DNA of 43,800 bases from an uncultured Flavobacteriaceae bacterium (GTDB lineage Bacteria > Bacteroidota > Bacteroidia > Flavobacteriales > Flavobacteriaceae). Positions within the stretch are counted from its first letter, which is position 1. The number at the start of each line of letters is the position of its first letter. Below, piece by piece: positions 1 through 9,590 of this stretch. The notes under the pieces were generated by a model. That model made no database searches, was not told the DNA's origin, and saw only the letters and a program-made list of their open reading frames with translations. The stretch is taken from contig CAJWNW010000002.1 of NCBI GenBank assembly GCA_913044085.1, positions 1 through 43,800 of the forward strand. Reading direction: 5' to 3'. Position numbers and translations under genes: made by a program.

Positions 1-1
1 C

Positions 2-223
2 TTAAGAGATGTTCGAATTCCTGTGTTAGAATATAAAATAGATGGACGAAAGCTAAAATTCAGATGGAATAATGTAGTCAGTGGTTTTGATATGCCGGTA
101 GAAGTCATAAAAGGAAAACAAAGTTTATGGCTCTACCCTACAGAGTCCTGGCAAACTACAGCGGCTAATACATCGGAAATCGAAATCGATTCTGATTACT
201 ATATAAATCTAAAAAAACTCTGA
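2..223 (+). CDS. C-terminal fragment of M1-family metallopeptidase (5' truncated by window edge)
   Basis: Frame open from base 2 (LRDVRIPVLEYKIDGRKLKFRWNNVVSGFDMPVEV...); resembles the C-terminal region of Bacteroidota M1 peptidases. Confidence 0.6.
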   Translation, partial: LRDVRIPVLEYKIDGRKLKFRWNNVVSGFDMPVEVIKGKQSLWLYPTESWQTTAANTSEIEIDSDYYINLKKL

Positions 224-306
224 AAACTTTAGAAATGATTCTCTTGATTGTCCAATCTTATAAATTATTTAACTTTATAAAATTAAAAGAATCAAACTTT
301 TTTCAC

Positions 307-322
307 AACACTTAAAAGTGTT
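307..322. terminator. Possible weak hairpin AACACTT-AA-AAGTGTT
   Basis: Inverted repeat with short T run in the gap between the M1 peptidase fragment and the LETM1-like gene. Confidence 0.3.
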
Positions 323-404
323 TTCTAGATTATGTTTAAGTAAAAGAATTGAAAAATACTGCAGAAGCATTGAATAAAACACAAAATTTATAAATTTCAT
401 AAAA

Positions 405-1565
405 ATGAACCCATCGGCAAGAGGTTGGTTGAAAAAATTATTAAAATTTGCAGATAAAAATGACGCTAAAGCTGAAACTGTTGCAAATCTTTACCCTGCG
501 CTAAAATCTGTTGGATTTATATATGGCAGTAATATTTCAGTCCTCATTAAGGATTTTAAAAGTAAAGATTTTAATCAAGAAGAATGTTGTAAAATTAATT
601 TTGTTTGGGCACTTTTAGCTGCTTACAACTGCAATTCAAAAGATAATACTAATTTTGAAATTGCACTCAAAAAATTCTACGAAACCATTGGATTCCACAA
701 ATCCAACTTCATTAATGGGATTCTGGGGGATGATGTGGAATCTATTCTTAACAAGCGAATTCAAACGGATAATAATATTTTTTCAAAAAATTTTAGCCTA
801 TTTGTCACCAATGCCCTGCTCTTTATGGATGTTTTGGCCTTCAGTGCATTTTTACATAACCCTGATTATGCCGAGAAACACCTTTTGGAATTAGAAAATT
901 CAATAAGAACTGTTGTTTCTAAAGCCCTCAACACCAAAAGTGAAAAAAACAATTACGACGAAAGCTTAATCAAATTATTAGAGGCATCACTGCGCTTATC
1001 AAAATCTAAAAACAACAGCTATGATACATTAAATTTAAGTCGGTTTTCAGAGACTGAGCGATTTTACTTACTAGACTTAGCATGCATGGCCACATGGAAT
1101 GATTTTAAAATTGAAAGTGGTGAACAAGAGTTTTTTAGGGAATTTTCAAAGAAATTCAAACTTAGTCAGTCTGTAATTAAAAAGGCAATTAATAGTTTGA
1201 ATGTTTTTTATTGGAGTTATAAAAATGACATCAGTTTATTGAGTACCCAAAATCTTGCCAAACGGCTATACGACCACTCCACATCCGTTGTGAAAAAACT
1301 TATCACAAGAAACAGCAAATATTTATACCAGGAGTTAAAAGAAAGTAAAGATCTAGTAAAATTATTAACTGAATCTACCCTAAGAGACCTAAGTGATAAA
1401 GAACAAGAACAAATGCAAGAACAAATGATGGACATTATTAAATCCATACCAAGTCTGGCTATTTTTATGCTTCCTGGTGGTGCAATTTTATTGCCCATTT
1501 TTATTAAATTTATTCCTAAACTCCTGCCCTCTGCTTTTGATGAAAATAGAATAGAAGAAGAGTGA
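405..1565 (+). CDS. LETM1-like (LETM1-related) protein
   Basis: 386 aa ORF; C-terminal hydrophobic LETM1-type segment (IPSLAIFMLPGGAILLPIFIKFIPKLLPSAF). Confidence 0.75.
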   Translation: MNPSARGWLKKLLKFADKNDAKAETVANLYPALKSVGFIYGSNISVLIKDFKSKDFNQEECCKINFVWALLAAYNCNSKDNTNFEIALKKFYETIGFHKSNFINGILGDDVESILNKRIQTDNNIFSKNFSLFVTNALLFMDVLAFSAFLHNPDYAEKHLLELENSIRTVVSKALNTKSEKNNYDESLIKLLEASLRLSKSKNNSYDTLNLSRFSETERFYLLDLACMATWNDFKIESGEQEFFREFSKKFKLSQSVIKKAINSLNVFYWSYKNDISLLSTQNLAKRLYDHSTSVVKKLITRNSKYLYQELKESKDLVKLLTESTLRDLSDKEQEQMQEQMMDIIKSIPSLAIFMLPGGAILLPIFIKFIPKLLPSAFDENRIEEE

Positions 1566-1628
1566 ATAAATGTCAAACTGTAACAGTTTAAAACAAAGAG
1601 CGTCTTATTAAAACTTATTTTAGAATTC

Positions 1629-2126
1629 TTGAAATTGGAGAACCAAAACGAATTTGTAACACTCATAGAAAAACATCAGAATTTGATTCACAAAATCTGT
1701 CGTTTGTACGCCAAAAGTGATGCAGAACACAAAGACTTATTTCAAGAAATCACCATCCAGCTTTGGAAAGCCTATCCAAAGTTTAGAGGCGACTCCAAGT
1801 TCAGTACATGGATGTACCGTGTAAGTATTAATACCGCCATAACGCTTTACAGAAAATCCAAACGAAGAATTCAGAGTTTTAGTTTTGAAGATGTGGCTTA
1901 TAAAGTACCTCAAAATGAGTCTTATGATGACTCAGAAGACCAACAACTCAAATCGATATACAAAGCGGTAAAAGCACTGAATGACATTGATAAAGCAGTC
2001 ATTTTCCTCTATTTGGAAAATAAGTCCTATAAGGAAATTAGTAACACCATTGGCATTACAGAAGTCAATGCACGTGTTAAAATGAACCGCATTAAGAATA
2101 AATTAAAGAAACAATTAAATCCTTAA
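1629..2126 (+). CDS. RNA polymerase sigma factor, ECF subfamily
   Basis: Sigma-70 region 2 (HKDLFQEITIQLWKAYPKFRGDSKFSTWMYRVSINTA) and region 4 (YKEISNTIGITEVNARVKMNRIKNKLK); TTG start. Confidence 0.85.
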   Translation: MKLENQNEFVTLIEKHQNLIHKICRLYAKSDAEHKDLFQEITIQLWKAYPKFRGDSKFSTWMYRVSINTAITLYRKSKRRIQSFSFEDVAYKVPQNESYDDSEDQQLKSIYKAVKALNDIDKAVIFLYLENKSYKEISNTIGITEVNARVKMNRIKNKLKKQLNP

Positions 2127-2128
2127 TT

Positions 2129-2770
2129 ATGGATGAATTAAAACGCTTAAAAAAGGACTGGCAGGAAAATTTGAAGTTTCCCAAACTTAGCAAAGAGGAA
2201 ATTTACAAACTGTTGCACAAAAAATCTTCATCTATTGTAAAAAAGATTTTTATTTTTAGTCTAATTGAATTTGGTTTTTGGTCACTGCTAAGCTTCACAA
2301 TCAAAGACAATGAAGCACAACAACGTTTTGACCAATATGAAATGGACCACTTGACCACACCGCTCATTGTAATTGGATATGTGATCCTTTTTTACTTTTT
2401 CTTTATGTTTTACAAGAATTACAAATCAATCACCACAACAGCGAATTCAAAAGAATTGATGGAGCAGATTCTCAAAACCCGAAAAACAGTCAAACATTAC
2501 GTGATTTTCAATCTACTTTTCTTATATATTTCCATTGTTATTGGACTATTTATAGAAATCAATAAAAACCCTGATGTTGCCTTACTCACCAAAGATTTCA
2601 CGGCTTCTGGAGATTATTACATATTTTACGGAATTATGTTGGCTACAACACTTATGATGATGGCTTTACTGACAGCTATACTTCTCGGGTTTTATTATTT
2701 GATATATGGTATATTATTAAAGAAATTGAAAAACAACTACAAAGAATTGAAAAAAATTGAATTAGAGTAA
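2129..2770 (+). CDS. Membrane protein encoded immediately downstream of ECF sigma factor, function unknown
   Basis: 213 aa, multiple hydrophobic segments, 2-nt gap to the sigma gene. Confidence 0.7.
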   Translation: MDELKRLKKDWQENLKFPKLSKEEIYKLLHKKSSSIVKKIFIFSLIEFGFWSLLSFTIKDNEAQQRFDQYEMDHLTTPLIVIGYVILFYFFFMFYKNYKSITTTANSKELMEQILKTRKTVKHYVIFNLLFLYISIVIGLFIEINKNPDVALLTKDFTASGDYYIFYGIMLATTLMMMALLTAILLGFYYLIYGILLKKLKNNYKELKKIELE

Positions 2771-2781
2771 ACTTCTGGTAT

Positions 2782-3579
2782 TTACCAATTTCGTTGTTTG
2801 TTCAAGCGTTCATTTTCAATTAATTCCTCTTGTGGAATGACCTTTAGAAATGAAGGGTGCTGCTCAATAGCATATTCAATTTTTTCTACAATTTGTTCTA
2901 TGGACTCATTGTCATAATCAACTTCAAGCGGTGCTTTAATTTCGATGGATTGTAAAATATTTTTCTTTTTAATCCGGATACCTTTCTTATCAAAAGCTCT
3001 TCTAAAACCATCAATCACAATAGGAACTACAATAGGCTGGTAGTGTTTAATGATATGTGCTGTTCCCTTCCGAATGGGTTTAAAAGGGGTAGTAGTCCCC
3101 TGAGGAAAGGTAATAACCCAACCATCGTCTAATGCTTTTTTAATATTTGATATATCACTCATTTTTACTTGACGGTTAACATCCCTTCCTGATGCGCGCC
3201 AAGTCCGTTCAATGCTTATGGAGCCTGCATAAGCAAAGATCTTTGGTAATAGACCTGCTTTCATGGTTTCTTTTGCTGCGACATAATAAAGATTCAGCTT
3301 AGGGTTCCACAAATAGCCCACATTTTTAAGAGTGTCATCTCGACCACTTAATGCTGCATTAAAGACATGAAACATAGCGACAACATCCGCAAAATAGGTC
3401 TGATGATTTGATATAAAAAGAACGTTGGTTTGTGGGAGTTCACGTAAAATATCAGAGCCTTCAATTTTTAGTTCATTAAAGCCTTGATAACGTTGGTGGC
3501 TGATGGTTCCTAAAATACGGATGATCCATTTTTTAATAAATAAATATTGCCCAAAAATATTTTTTTTTAAGAGACCCAT
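2782..3579 (-). CDS. 1-acyl-sn-glycerol-3-phosphate acyltransferase (PlsC-like)
   Basis: Acyltransferase motif NHQTYFADV and downstream FPQGTTTPF. Confidence 0.8.
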   Translation of the reverse strand: MGLLKKNIFGQYLFIKKWIIRILGTISHQRYQGFNELKIEGSDILRELPQTNVLFISNHQTYFADVVAMFHVFNAALSGRDDTLKNVGYLWNPKLNLYYVAAKETMKAGLLPKIFAYAGSISIERTWRASGRDVNRQVKMSDISNIKKALDDGWVITFPQGTTTPFKPIRKGTAHIIKHYQPIVVPIVIDGFRRAFDKKGIRIKKKNILQSIEIKAPLEVDYDNESIEQIVEKIEYAIEQHPSFLKVIPQEELIENERLNKQRNW

Positions 3580-3610
3580 ATATTAATGAGAATAGAAATG
3601 CAAACCTAAG

Positions 3611-4258
3611 CTATTTTTTTAAAATTAAATTGAATAAATATATAATTTCCATGAGAATCATGGCGGTAGCGCCCCAAACTATATGCCCATTAAAATTAAA
3701 CGCAGGGACAGAAACCGACAATCCATAAGAAGTTTTGACCGTTGTTATTATTTGATGCTTAGCATTCATCACAGCTTTAAGGGAAACTTCAATAACAGAC
3801 TCTACTTCTGAAATTTGAGGTTTAAAATCGGGGGTTTCAGCGGTTAGACCAATAAAAGGAAAAACATTGAAATTACTTGGAGGAATGTAAACTTCTGAAA
3901 GGCCCGTTATGATTTGAATTGCCTCTGATTGCACGCCAATTTCCTCCATTGTTTCACGCAATGCGGTTTGTTGAAGGTTAAAATCTTCAGCTTCGGGTTT
4001 TCCACCAGGAAATCCAATTTGACCTGAGTGAACATCAGGACTTGGCTTTCGGAGAATAAAAGCCAAATAGGTATTGTTGTTTTTTCCAGGATAAAACAAA
4101 GCCAGAACTGCAGCTAGTTTGGCATTATCAATTAAATGCGATGTTTGTTTTAACAAAACATCTCTGAATGGTGGTGCCATTTGCAATTGCGCTTCTTTTC
4201 CTGGCAACTCATGGGAATTAATCGAACCAATAATTTCAGAAAATGCGTCAAATCTCAT
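3611..4258 (-). CDS. NUDIX hydrolase, CoA pyrophosphatase-like
   Basis: NUDIX box GGKPEAEDFNLQQTALRETMEEIG. Confidence 0.85.
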   Translation of the reverse strand: MRFDAFSEIIGSINSHELPGKEAQLQMAPPFRDVLLKQTSHLIDNAKLAAVLALFYPGKNNNTYLAFILRKPSPDVHSGQIGFPGGKPEAEDFNLQQTALRETMEEIGVQSEAIQIITGLSEVYIPPSNFNVFPFIGLTAETPDFKPQISEVESVIEVSLKAVMNAKHQIITTVKTSYGLSVSVPAFNFNGHIVWGATAMILMEIIYLFNLILKK

Positions 4259-4290
4259 ATATTTCGCCTTTGATATAAAACCAATAAAAT

Positions 4291-4983
4291 ATGCGGTATC
4301 TTATCCTGTTGTTTGTTTTTCTCTTGAACTGTCAAGATACTAAATCTAAAAAAACAAAAGAAGCCCCAAATTCATATGCTGCTACAAAAGTTTCTAATAT
4401 CCCAAACAAAGAAGAAAAATCCGATACTGCGTTTTTGTTGAATGACCAGAATGTTATGGAGTTCTTTCTAGCCTATGATAAAGAACACAAAGAGAATAAA
4501 GTTCGCATCACCACAGATTTTGGGGCAATCGACATTGAATTGTTTGAATCTACAAAATTCCATCGATCCAATTTTATTTACCTCACAAAGAAGCACTATT
4601 TTAACAATACACAGTTTTACCGAGTTATTGACAATTTTATAATTCAAGGCGGAAATAGCGATGACCAAAAAACACTAAACAAGCGAAAGAAAATTGGACG
4701 CTATTTATTACCCAATGATCACAAAAAAGGTTATAAACACGATCGTGGCATGGTCAGTATGCCTAGTAGTGCAGTGGCCAACCCTTACAAAATGGCCTCT
4801 CCTTTTGAGTTTTTTATAGTACAACAGCGTGGAGGCGCTCACCACCTAAATGGCGACTATGCGGTATTTGGAAAAGTGATTGCTGGCATGGAGGTCGTTG
4901 ATAAGATTGCTACTGTTCCTACAGACCGAGGCGATTGGCCCCAAAAAAATGTATACATCAAGAAGGTTGATATCATTAATTAG
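4291..4983 (+). CDS. Cyclophilin-type peptidyl-prolyl cis-trans isomerase, probable lipoprotein
   Basis: Lipobox LLNC near N-terminus; cyclophilin motifs (FYRVIDNFIIQGG, GGAHHLNGDYAVFGKVIAGMEVVDKI). Confidence 0.85.
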   Translation: MRYLILLFVFLLNCQDTKSKKTKEAPNSYAATKVSNIPNKEEKSDTAFLLNDQNVMEFFLAYDKEHKENKVRITTDFGAIDIELFESTKFHRSNFIYLTKKHYFNNTQFYRVIDNFIIQGGNSDDQKTLNKRKKIGRYLLPNDHKKGYKHDRGMVSMPSSAVANPYKMASPFEFFIVQQRGGAHHLNGDYAVFGKVIAGMEVVDKIATVPTDRGDWPQKNVYIKKVDIIN

Positions 4984-5087
4984 GTTTAATTATAATATTT
5001 TTACAATCAGCGGTAAATTGTTACGGATAGCCTATTGAAAACGGGGAAAGGATAGATAAAATTTATAACTTTGTGTAAATTCACTTT

Positions 5088-6035
5088 ATGACCATCACAC
5101 AATTACACTATGTACTGGCAGTTGCCGAACATCAAAACTTTACAAAAGCAGCGCGTTATTGTCATGTAACACAACCCACGCTTAGCATGCAAGTTCAAAA
5201 ACTAGAAGATGAGTTGAATGTCCAGATTTTTGACCGTGGAAAGAAGCCAATTGAACTCACCGCTGTTGGAACAAAAATTGTGGCACAGGCAAAAAATATT
5301 GTGGCTGAAGCAGAACGCATTAATGACATTGTAGATCAGGAAAAAGGCTTTATTGGGGGTGAATTTAAATTGGGTATGATTCCAACGGTCATGCCTACTC
5401 TATTGCCGATGTTTCTCAAAACTTTTATCAAGCATTTCCCTATGGTGAAGTTAAAAATTGAAGAACTCAACACTGATGAACTTATACACCGAATCCATGA
5501 GGGGCATTTGGATGCTGCTATTGCAGCCACTCCCTTAAAAATGAATACTATTAAAGAGCGCGTTCTTTTTTACGAACCCTTTGTTGGCTACATTTCACCC
5601 AATCATCGATTGAAAGAGAAAACAGCAATTGAAATATCGGACTTGGATATCAATGACATGCTTTTATTGGAAGATGGTCATTGTTTTAGAGAAGGTGTGA
5701 TTAATTTGTGTAAAACTTTGAAAGAACAACAAAAAGAAGCCTATGAATTGGAAAGCGGCAGCATAGAAATGCTGGTTAAACTTTCCAATGAAGGGATGGG
5801 AATGACCTTACTCCCCTATTTGAACACATTGGATTTAAAATTAACGGAACAGAAAAACTTACGCTTTTTTAAAAATCCACCCCCGGCGAGAGAGGTGAGC
5901 TTGATTTTTAATAAAAATGAACTTAAAATTCAAATTATTGAGGCCATTCATAGGACAATTTCTGAAATTGTAAGGGGCGCTATAAAATTTCAAGATGTTG
6001 AAATTATCAGTCCCATAGCAAACAAAAAGCCTTAG
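5088..6035 (+). CDS. oxyR: LysR-family transcriptional regulator, OxyR-like
   Basis: N-terminal LysR HTH (MTITQLHYVLAVAEHQNFTKAARYCHVTQPTLSMQVQKLE); OxyR-like central region with DGHCFREGVINLC. Confidence 0.8.
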   Translation: MTITQLHYVLAVAEHQNFTKAARYCHVTQPTLSMQVQKLEDELNVQIFDRGKKPIELTAVGTKIVAQAKNIVAEAERINDIVDQEKGFIGGEFKLGMIPTVMPTLLPMFLKTFIKHFPMVKLKIEELNTDELIHRIHEGHLDAAIAATPLKMNTIKERVLFYEPFVGYISPNHRLKEKTAIEISDLDINDMLLLEDGHCFREGVINLCKTLKEQQKEAYELESGSIEMLVKLSNEGMGMTLLPYLNTLDLKLTEQKNLRFFKNPPPAREVSLIFNKNELKIQIIEAIHRTISEIVRGAIKFQDVEIISPIANKKP

Positions 6036-6185
6036 ACCAAATTTACCGAGCAACAACTCAGCTCCGGATGTTTTTAGTTAATGTGAAAATGAATTCTTTA
6101 AGTTCCTCTTTTTATAGGGAATTAAATACTGCATGGCCTTTTGAAATTCCATATTAAATAATTCCGTTTTAAACAAAAAAAACAT

Positions 6186-6641
6186 TTAAGATTTAATTTT
6201 AAGTGTCCATTCGAAAGAAAATTTTGAAACCAAATCTCCGCTAGCATCACGCCCCTCAGATTCCAATAAAACGGTTTGTCCCAGACCTGTATCAATGGCT
6301 TTTTGTAATGCATTGTCGATTTCAAGTCCTTGGATGCATTTAAATGTAATGCGTCCTTTTGCCTTTTTGGTGAATTGGGCTTCATTTCGCAAGACTAACA
6401 TCGAAATATTCTGATTCAATGCTTTGATTTTAAGAATGATGAGCGCACCTGTACTCAATTCTGCAGCCATGCCTTGAACCGCCCAAAACATGGACTTGAA
6501 TGGGTTTTTATTAATCCATCTATGTCGTACGCCCACATGGCATTTTTCGGAATCGACCCGCTTGACACGAACCCCACACAAAAAGGCGGATGGGAGATTT
6601 AAAATAAGAAAAAGGTTGAGTTTTCTTGGTGAAAATAGCAT
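6186..6641 (-). CDS. DUF4442 (hotdog-fold thioesterase-like) protein
   Basis: 151 aa ORF with DUF4442-like pattern (RHRWINKNPFKSMFWAVQGMAAELSTGAL). Confidence 0.65.
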   Translation of the reverse strand: MLFSPRKLNLFLILNLPSAFLCGVRVKRVDSEKCHVGVRHRWINKNPFKSMFWAVQGMAAELSTGALIILKIKALNQNISMLVLRNEAQFTKKAKGRITFKCIQGLEIDNALQKAIDTGLGQTVLLESEGRDASGDLVSKFSFEWTLKIKS

Positions 6642-6771
6642 GTAATTTATATTATGTATCAGCGAATATAATCAATATATTTATTGTTTTAAAGCGGTTT
6701 GATAGGAACCAAAAAGTAATTTTTTAAAGTTACTGGCTTAATTATTGATATATTTTTTAAAAGGCTTAAAA

Positions 6772-6999
6772 ATGGCATATATCAAATTATATCAAGGCAG
6801 TTTTATTGTAGTTCAAATGATGCGAAGACATTTAGAAAATCAAGACATTAAACCAATTATTAAAGACGAAAGTGAATCGGCACGGCTGGCTGGATTTGGT
6901 GTTTCTGATATCGGAATTCAGCAATTATTTGTTCACGAAAGTGAAGTACCAAATGCCACTAAAATTATAAATGTTGCACTTGGACAAATGAGACTCTAA
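6772..6999 (+). CDS. DUF2007-like small protein (putative signal transducing protein)
   Basis: Start placed at internal ATG (MAYIKLYQGSFIVVQMMRRHLENQDIKPIIKDE); resembles DUF2007 proteins. Confidence 0.65.
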   Translation: MAYIKLYQGSFIVVQMMRRHLENQDIKPIIKDESESARLAGFGVSDIGIQQLFVHESEVPNATKIINVALGQMRL

Positions 7000-7057
7000 T
7001 TTTTCCTCTATTATTTTTTGAAATCATTGTTGTATTTTAGGGGTTTAAACTTAAATT

Positions 7058-8545
7058 ATGAGAATTATTTTTTCCATTTTTCTATTGCTCAGTTTTAATT
7101 TTGGGATCTCTCAAAATCTTAAGGTGGTTATTGACACCAGTATTACCACCAAGCATAAAACAGTTATCAAAGGTATTGAACTGGAATATATCGCAGAAAC
7201 AGGCATGCAGCCTGTTTGGAATAAAGAGGGCACTGCAATTGCCAGTTTATTCTACACTTATTACAGAAGAGACCATGTCAAAAACTCCAATAAACGTCCC
7301 ATTCTAATTTCTTTCAATGGTGGGCCAGGTTCGGCCTCTGTTTGGATGCACATGGCTTATACTGGTCCAAGAATTCTAAAGGTGGATGACGAAGGATACC
7401 CTGTTCAACCCTATGGTTTTAGAAGCAATCCAAATTCCATATTAGATGTCGCTGATATTGTGTTTGTCAATCCTGTAAATACAGCCTATTCACGGATGAT
7501 TCCCAATAAAGATGGAGAACTTCCAGACCGCAGTCAATTTTTTGGCATCAATGAAGATATTGCCTATTTGTCTGATTGGATCAACACCTTTATTTCAAGA
7601 AAAAACCGTTGGGAATCCCCAAAATATATCATTGGTGAAAGTTATGGTGGAACACGTGTTATGGGCCTTTCATTGGCGTTACAAGAAAATCAATGGATGT
7701 ACTTAAATGGTGTTATTTTAGTTTCTCCAGCAGATTACAAAACCTTACGTGTGGGCGGTCCTGTTGCCTCGGCACTAAACCTCCCCTATTACACGGCTAC
7801 TGCATGGTATCATGAAATGCTACCCGAAGTACTTCAATCCAAAGATCTTCTAGAAATATTACCAGAAGTTGAAGAGTACAGTATCAATACCCTCATGCCA
7901 GCATTGGCAAAAGGGGGCTTTATCAGCTCTGATGAAAAAATGGCTATAAGTCAAAAAATGGCGTATTATTCAGGCTTGAGTCAAAAATCAATTCTTCAGT
8001 ACAACTTGGATGTACCTACTTCCTTTTTTTGGAAAGAACTGTTGCGTGATAAAACAGGCCAAACCATTGGACGCTTAGATTCTCGCTATTTGGGAATTGA
8101 CAAAACAGAAGAAGGCTCTCGACCGGACTACAATGCAGAGCTCTCATCTTGGTTGCATTCTTTTACACCGGCGATTAATCACTACCTCAAAAAAGAGTTG
8201 AAATATAAAACGGACTTAAAATACAATATGTTTGGATCGGTGCGTCCATGGAACAATGACAATAACAATACAAGAGATAATTTACGCGCCGCCATGGCCC
8301 AAAATCCGTATTTAAAAGTCTTGAATCAATCGGGCTATTATGACGGCGCTACTACCTACTTTAGTGCCAAATACAACCTTTCACAAATTGACCCTAGCGG
8401 CAAAATGAAAGCACGTTTTATTTTTAAAGGATACAGAAGTGGCCATATGATGTATTTGAGAAAAGAAGACCTAATCCAATCCAATGAAGACATTAGAGCG
8501 TTTATAAAAGCATCTTCTGCAGATGGAAAAGCTGCTAAATACTGA
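7058..8545 (+). CDS. Peptidase S10 (serine carboxypeptidase-like), secreted
   Basis: Signal peptide; FNGGPGSASVWMHM and GESYGGTR motifs. Confidence 0.85.
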   Translation: MRIIFSIFLLLSFNFGISQNLKVVIDTSITTKHKTVIKGIELEYIAETGMQPVWNKEGTAIASLFYTYYRRDHVKNSNKRPILISFNGGPGSASVWMHMAYTGPRILKVDDEGYPVQPYGFRSNPNSILDVADIVFVNPVNTAYSRMIPNKDGELPDRSQFFGINEDIAYLSDWINTFISRKNRWESPKYIIGESYGGTRVMGLSLALQENQWMYLNGVILVSPADYKTLRVGGPVASALNLPYYTATAWYHEMLPEVLQSKDLLEILPEVEEYSINTLMPALAKGGFISSDEKMAISQKMAYYSGLSQKSILQYNLDVPTSFFWKELLRDKTGQTIGRLDSRYLGIDKTEEGSRPDYNAELSSWLHSFTPAINHYLKKELKYKTDLKYNMFGSVRPWNNDNNNTRDNLRAAMAQNPYLKVLNQSGYYDGATTYFSAKYNLSQIDPSGKMKARFIFKGYRSGHMMYLRKEDLIQSNEDIRAFIKASSADGKAAKY

Positions 8546-9552
8546 TGTCTGACGCCAAAGCCAGTATTCTAATACCATTTAAAAACACGGCAGCATACCT
8601 GCCAGCTTGTTTGGACTCCATTATAAATCAATCCTATAAAAACTGGGAAGTCCTAATTGTAGATGACAGTTCAACAGATCAAAGTCATGAAATTGTAAAG
8701 ACTTATGCGCAGCAGGATGCCAGAATAAGACTTTTGAAAAACAAAGGTGTTGGGATCATTGAGGCCCTGCAAACGGCCTATGCGCAGTCTACAGGAACAT
8801 TCATTACTAGAATGGATAGTGATGATATCATGGCTACCAATAAAATTGAATGTATGGTTGCTGATTTGAATTTAAAAGGGCCTGGATACATTGCCCTTGG
8901 TTTGGTACATTATTTTTCTGAAACTGGTATCAAAGAAGGATACAAACGTTACGAAAATTGGTTAAATAACCTAATTTCAAAAGGCACAAATTTCAATGAA
9001 ATTTACAAGGAATGTGTCATTCCATCGCCCTGTTGGATGGTGTGTCGAAGAGATTTTGAAAAAGTCAACGGGTTTAACTCCAATGTTTATCCCGAAGACT
9101 ACGACTTGGCCTTCCGCTTTTTTGAAAATGGATTGCAATGCATTCCTTCTGAAAATATTTTACACGCATGGCGAGATTATGAAGTACGCACATCACGCAC
9201 CGATAAAAATTATGCCGAGAATAGTTTTCTAGAACTTAAAATTCATTACTTTCTAAAACTCTCCTACGACCCATTAAAAACATTGGTCATTTGGGGAGCT
9301 GGAAAAAAAGGAAAAAAAATTGCAAGTCTACTTAAATTAAGAAAAATTCCTTTTGTGTGGATATGTGACAATCCAAAAAAAATTGGGAAAAAAATTTATA
9401 ATGAAAAATTAGAATCTTTTGAAAAACTTTTAGAAATTCCCAATTACCAGAGCATCGTCTCTGTTGCCAATCAAAATGCACAACATAATATTCTAACAAT
9501 TTTTAAAGCCCAAGGGAAACAAGCCATGACAGATTATTTCTTCTTTTGTTAA
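8545..9552 (+). CDS. Glycosyltransferase family 2 with C-terminal Rossmann-like extension
   Basis: ASILIPFKNTAAYLPACLDSIINQSYKNWEVLIVDDSSTD; RMDSDD; C-terminal VIWGAGKKGKKIASLL. TGATG overlap with upstream gene. Confidence 0.85.
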   Translation: MSDAKASILIPFKNTAAYLPACLDSIINQSYKNWEVLIVDDSSTDQSHEIVKTYAQQDARIRLLKNKGVGIIEALQTAYAQSTGTFITRMDSDDIMATNKIECMVADLNLKGPGYIALGLVHYFSETGIKEGYKRYENWLNNLISKGTNFNEIYKECVIPSPCWMVCRRDFEKVNGFNSNVYPEDYDLAFRFFENGLQCIPSENILHAWRDYEVRTSRTDKNYAENSFLELKIHYFLKLSYDPLKTLVIWGAGKKGKKIASLLKLRKIPFVWICDNPKKIGKKIYNEKLESFEKLLEIPNYQSIVSVANQNAQHNILTIFKAQGKQAMTDYFFFC

Positions 9553-9574
9553 CAGATTTATTGCTTTATATTTG
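9546..9574 (+). promoter_or_regulatory. Putative flavobacterial promoter TTG-N18-TATATTTG
   Basis: TTG at 9546-9548 and TATATTTG at 9567-9574, upstream of the gene at 9591; matches Bacteroidota -33/-7 consensus. Confidence 0.55.
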
Positions 9575-9590
9575 ACAAATATTTCTCTAT

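Noticed and set aside
1217-1666. 149-aa minus-strand ORF
   Set aside because: Antisense shadow of the LETM1-like gene; no recognisable domain.
6122-6385. 87-aa minus-strand ORF overlapping the DUF4442 gene
   Set aside because: Alternative frame of the DUF4442 gene with no protein-like pattern; a frameshift explanation is not needed as the 151-aa frame is complete.
6650-6760. AT-rich near-repeats (TAATCAATATAT / ATTGATATAT; AGTAA..TTACT)
   Set aside because: Short, imperfect and expected in AT-rich intergenic DNA.
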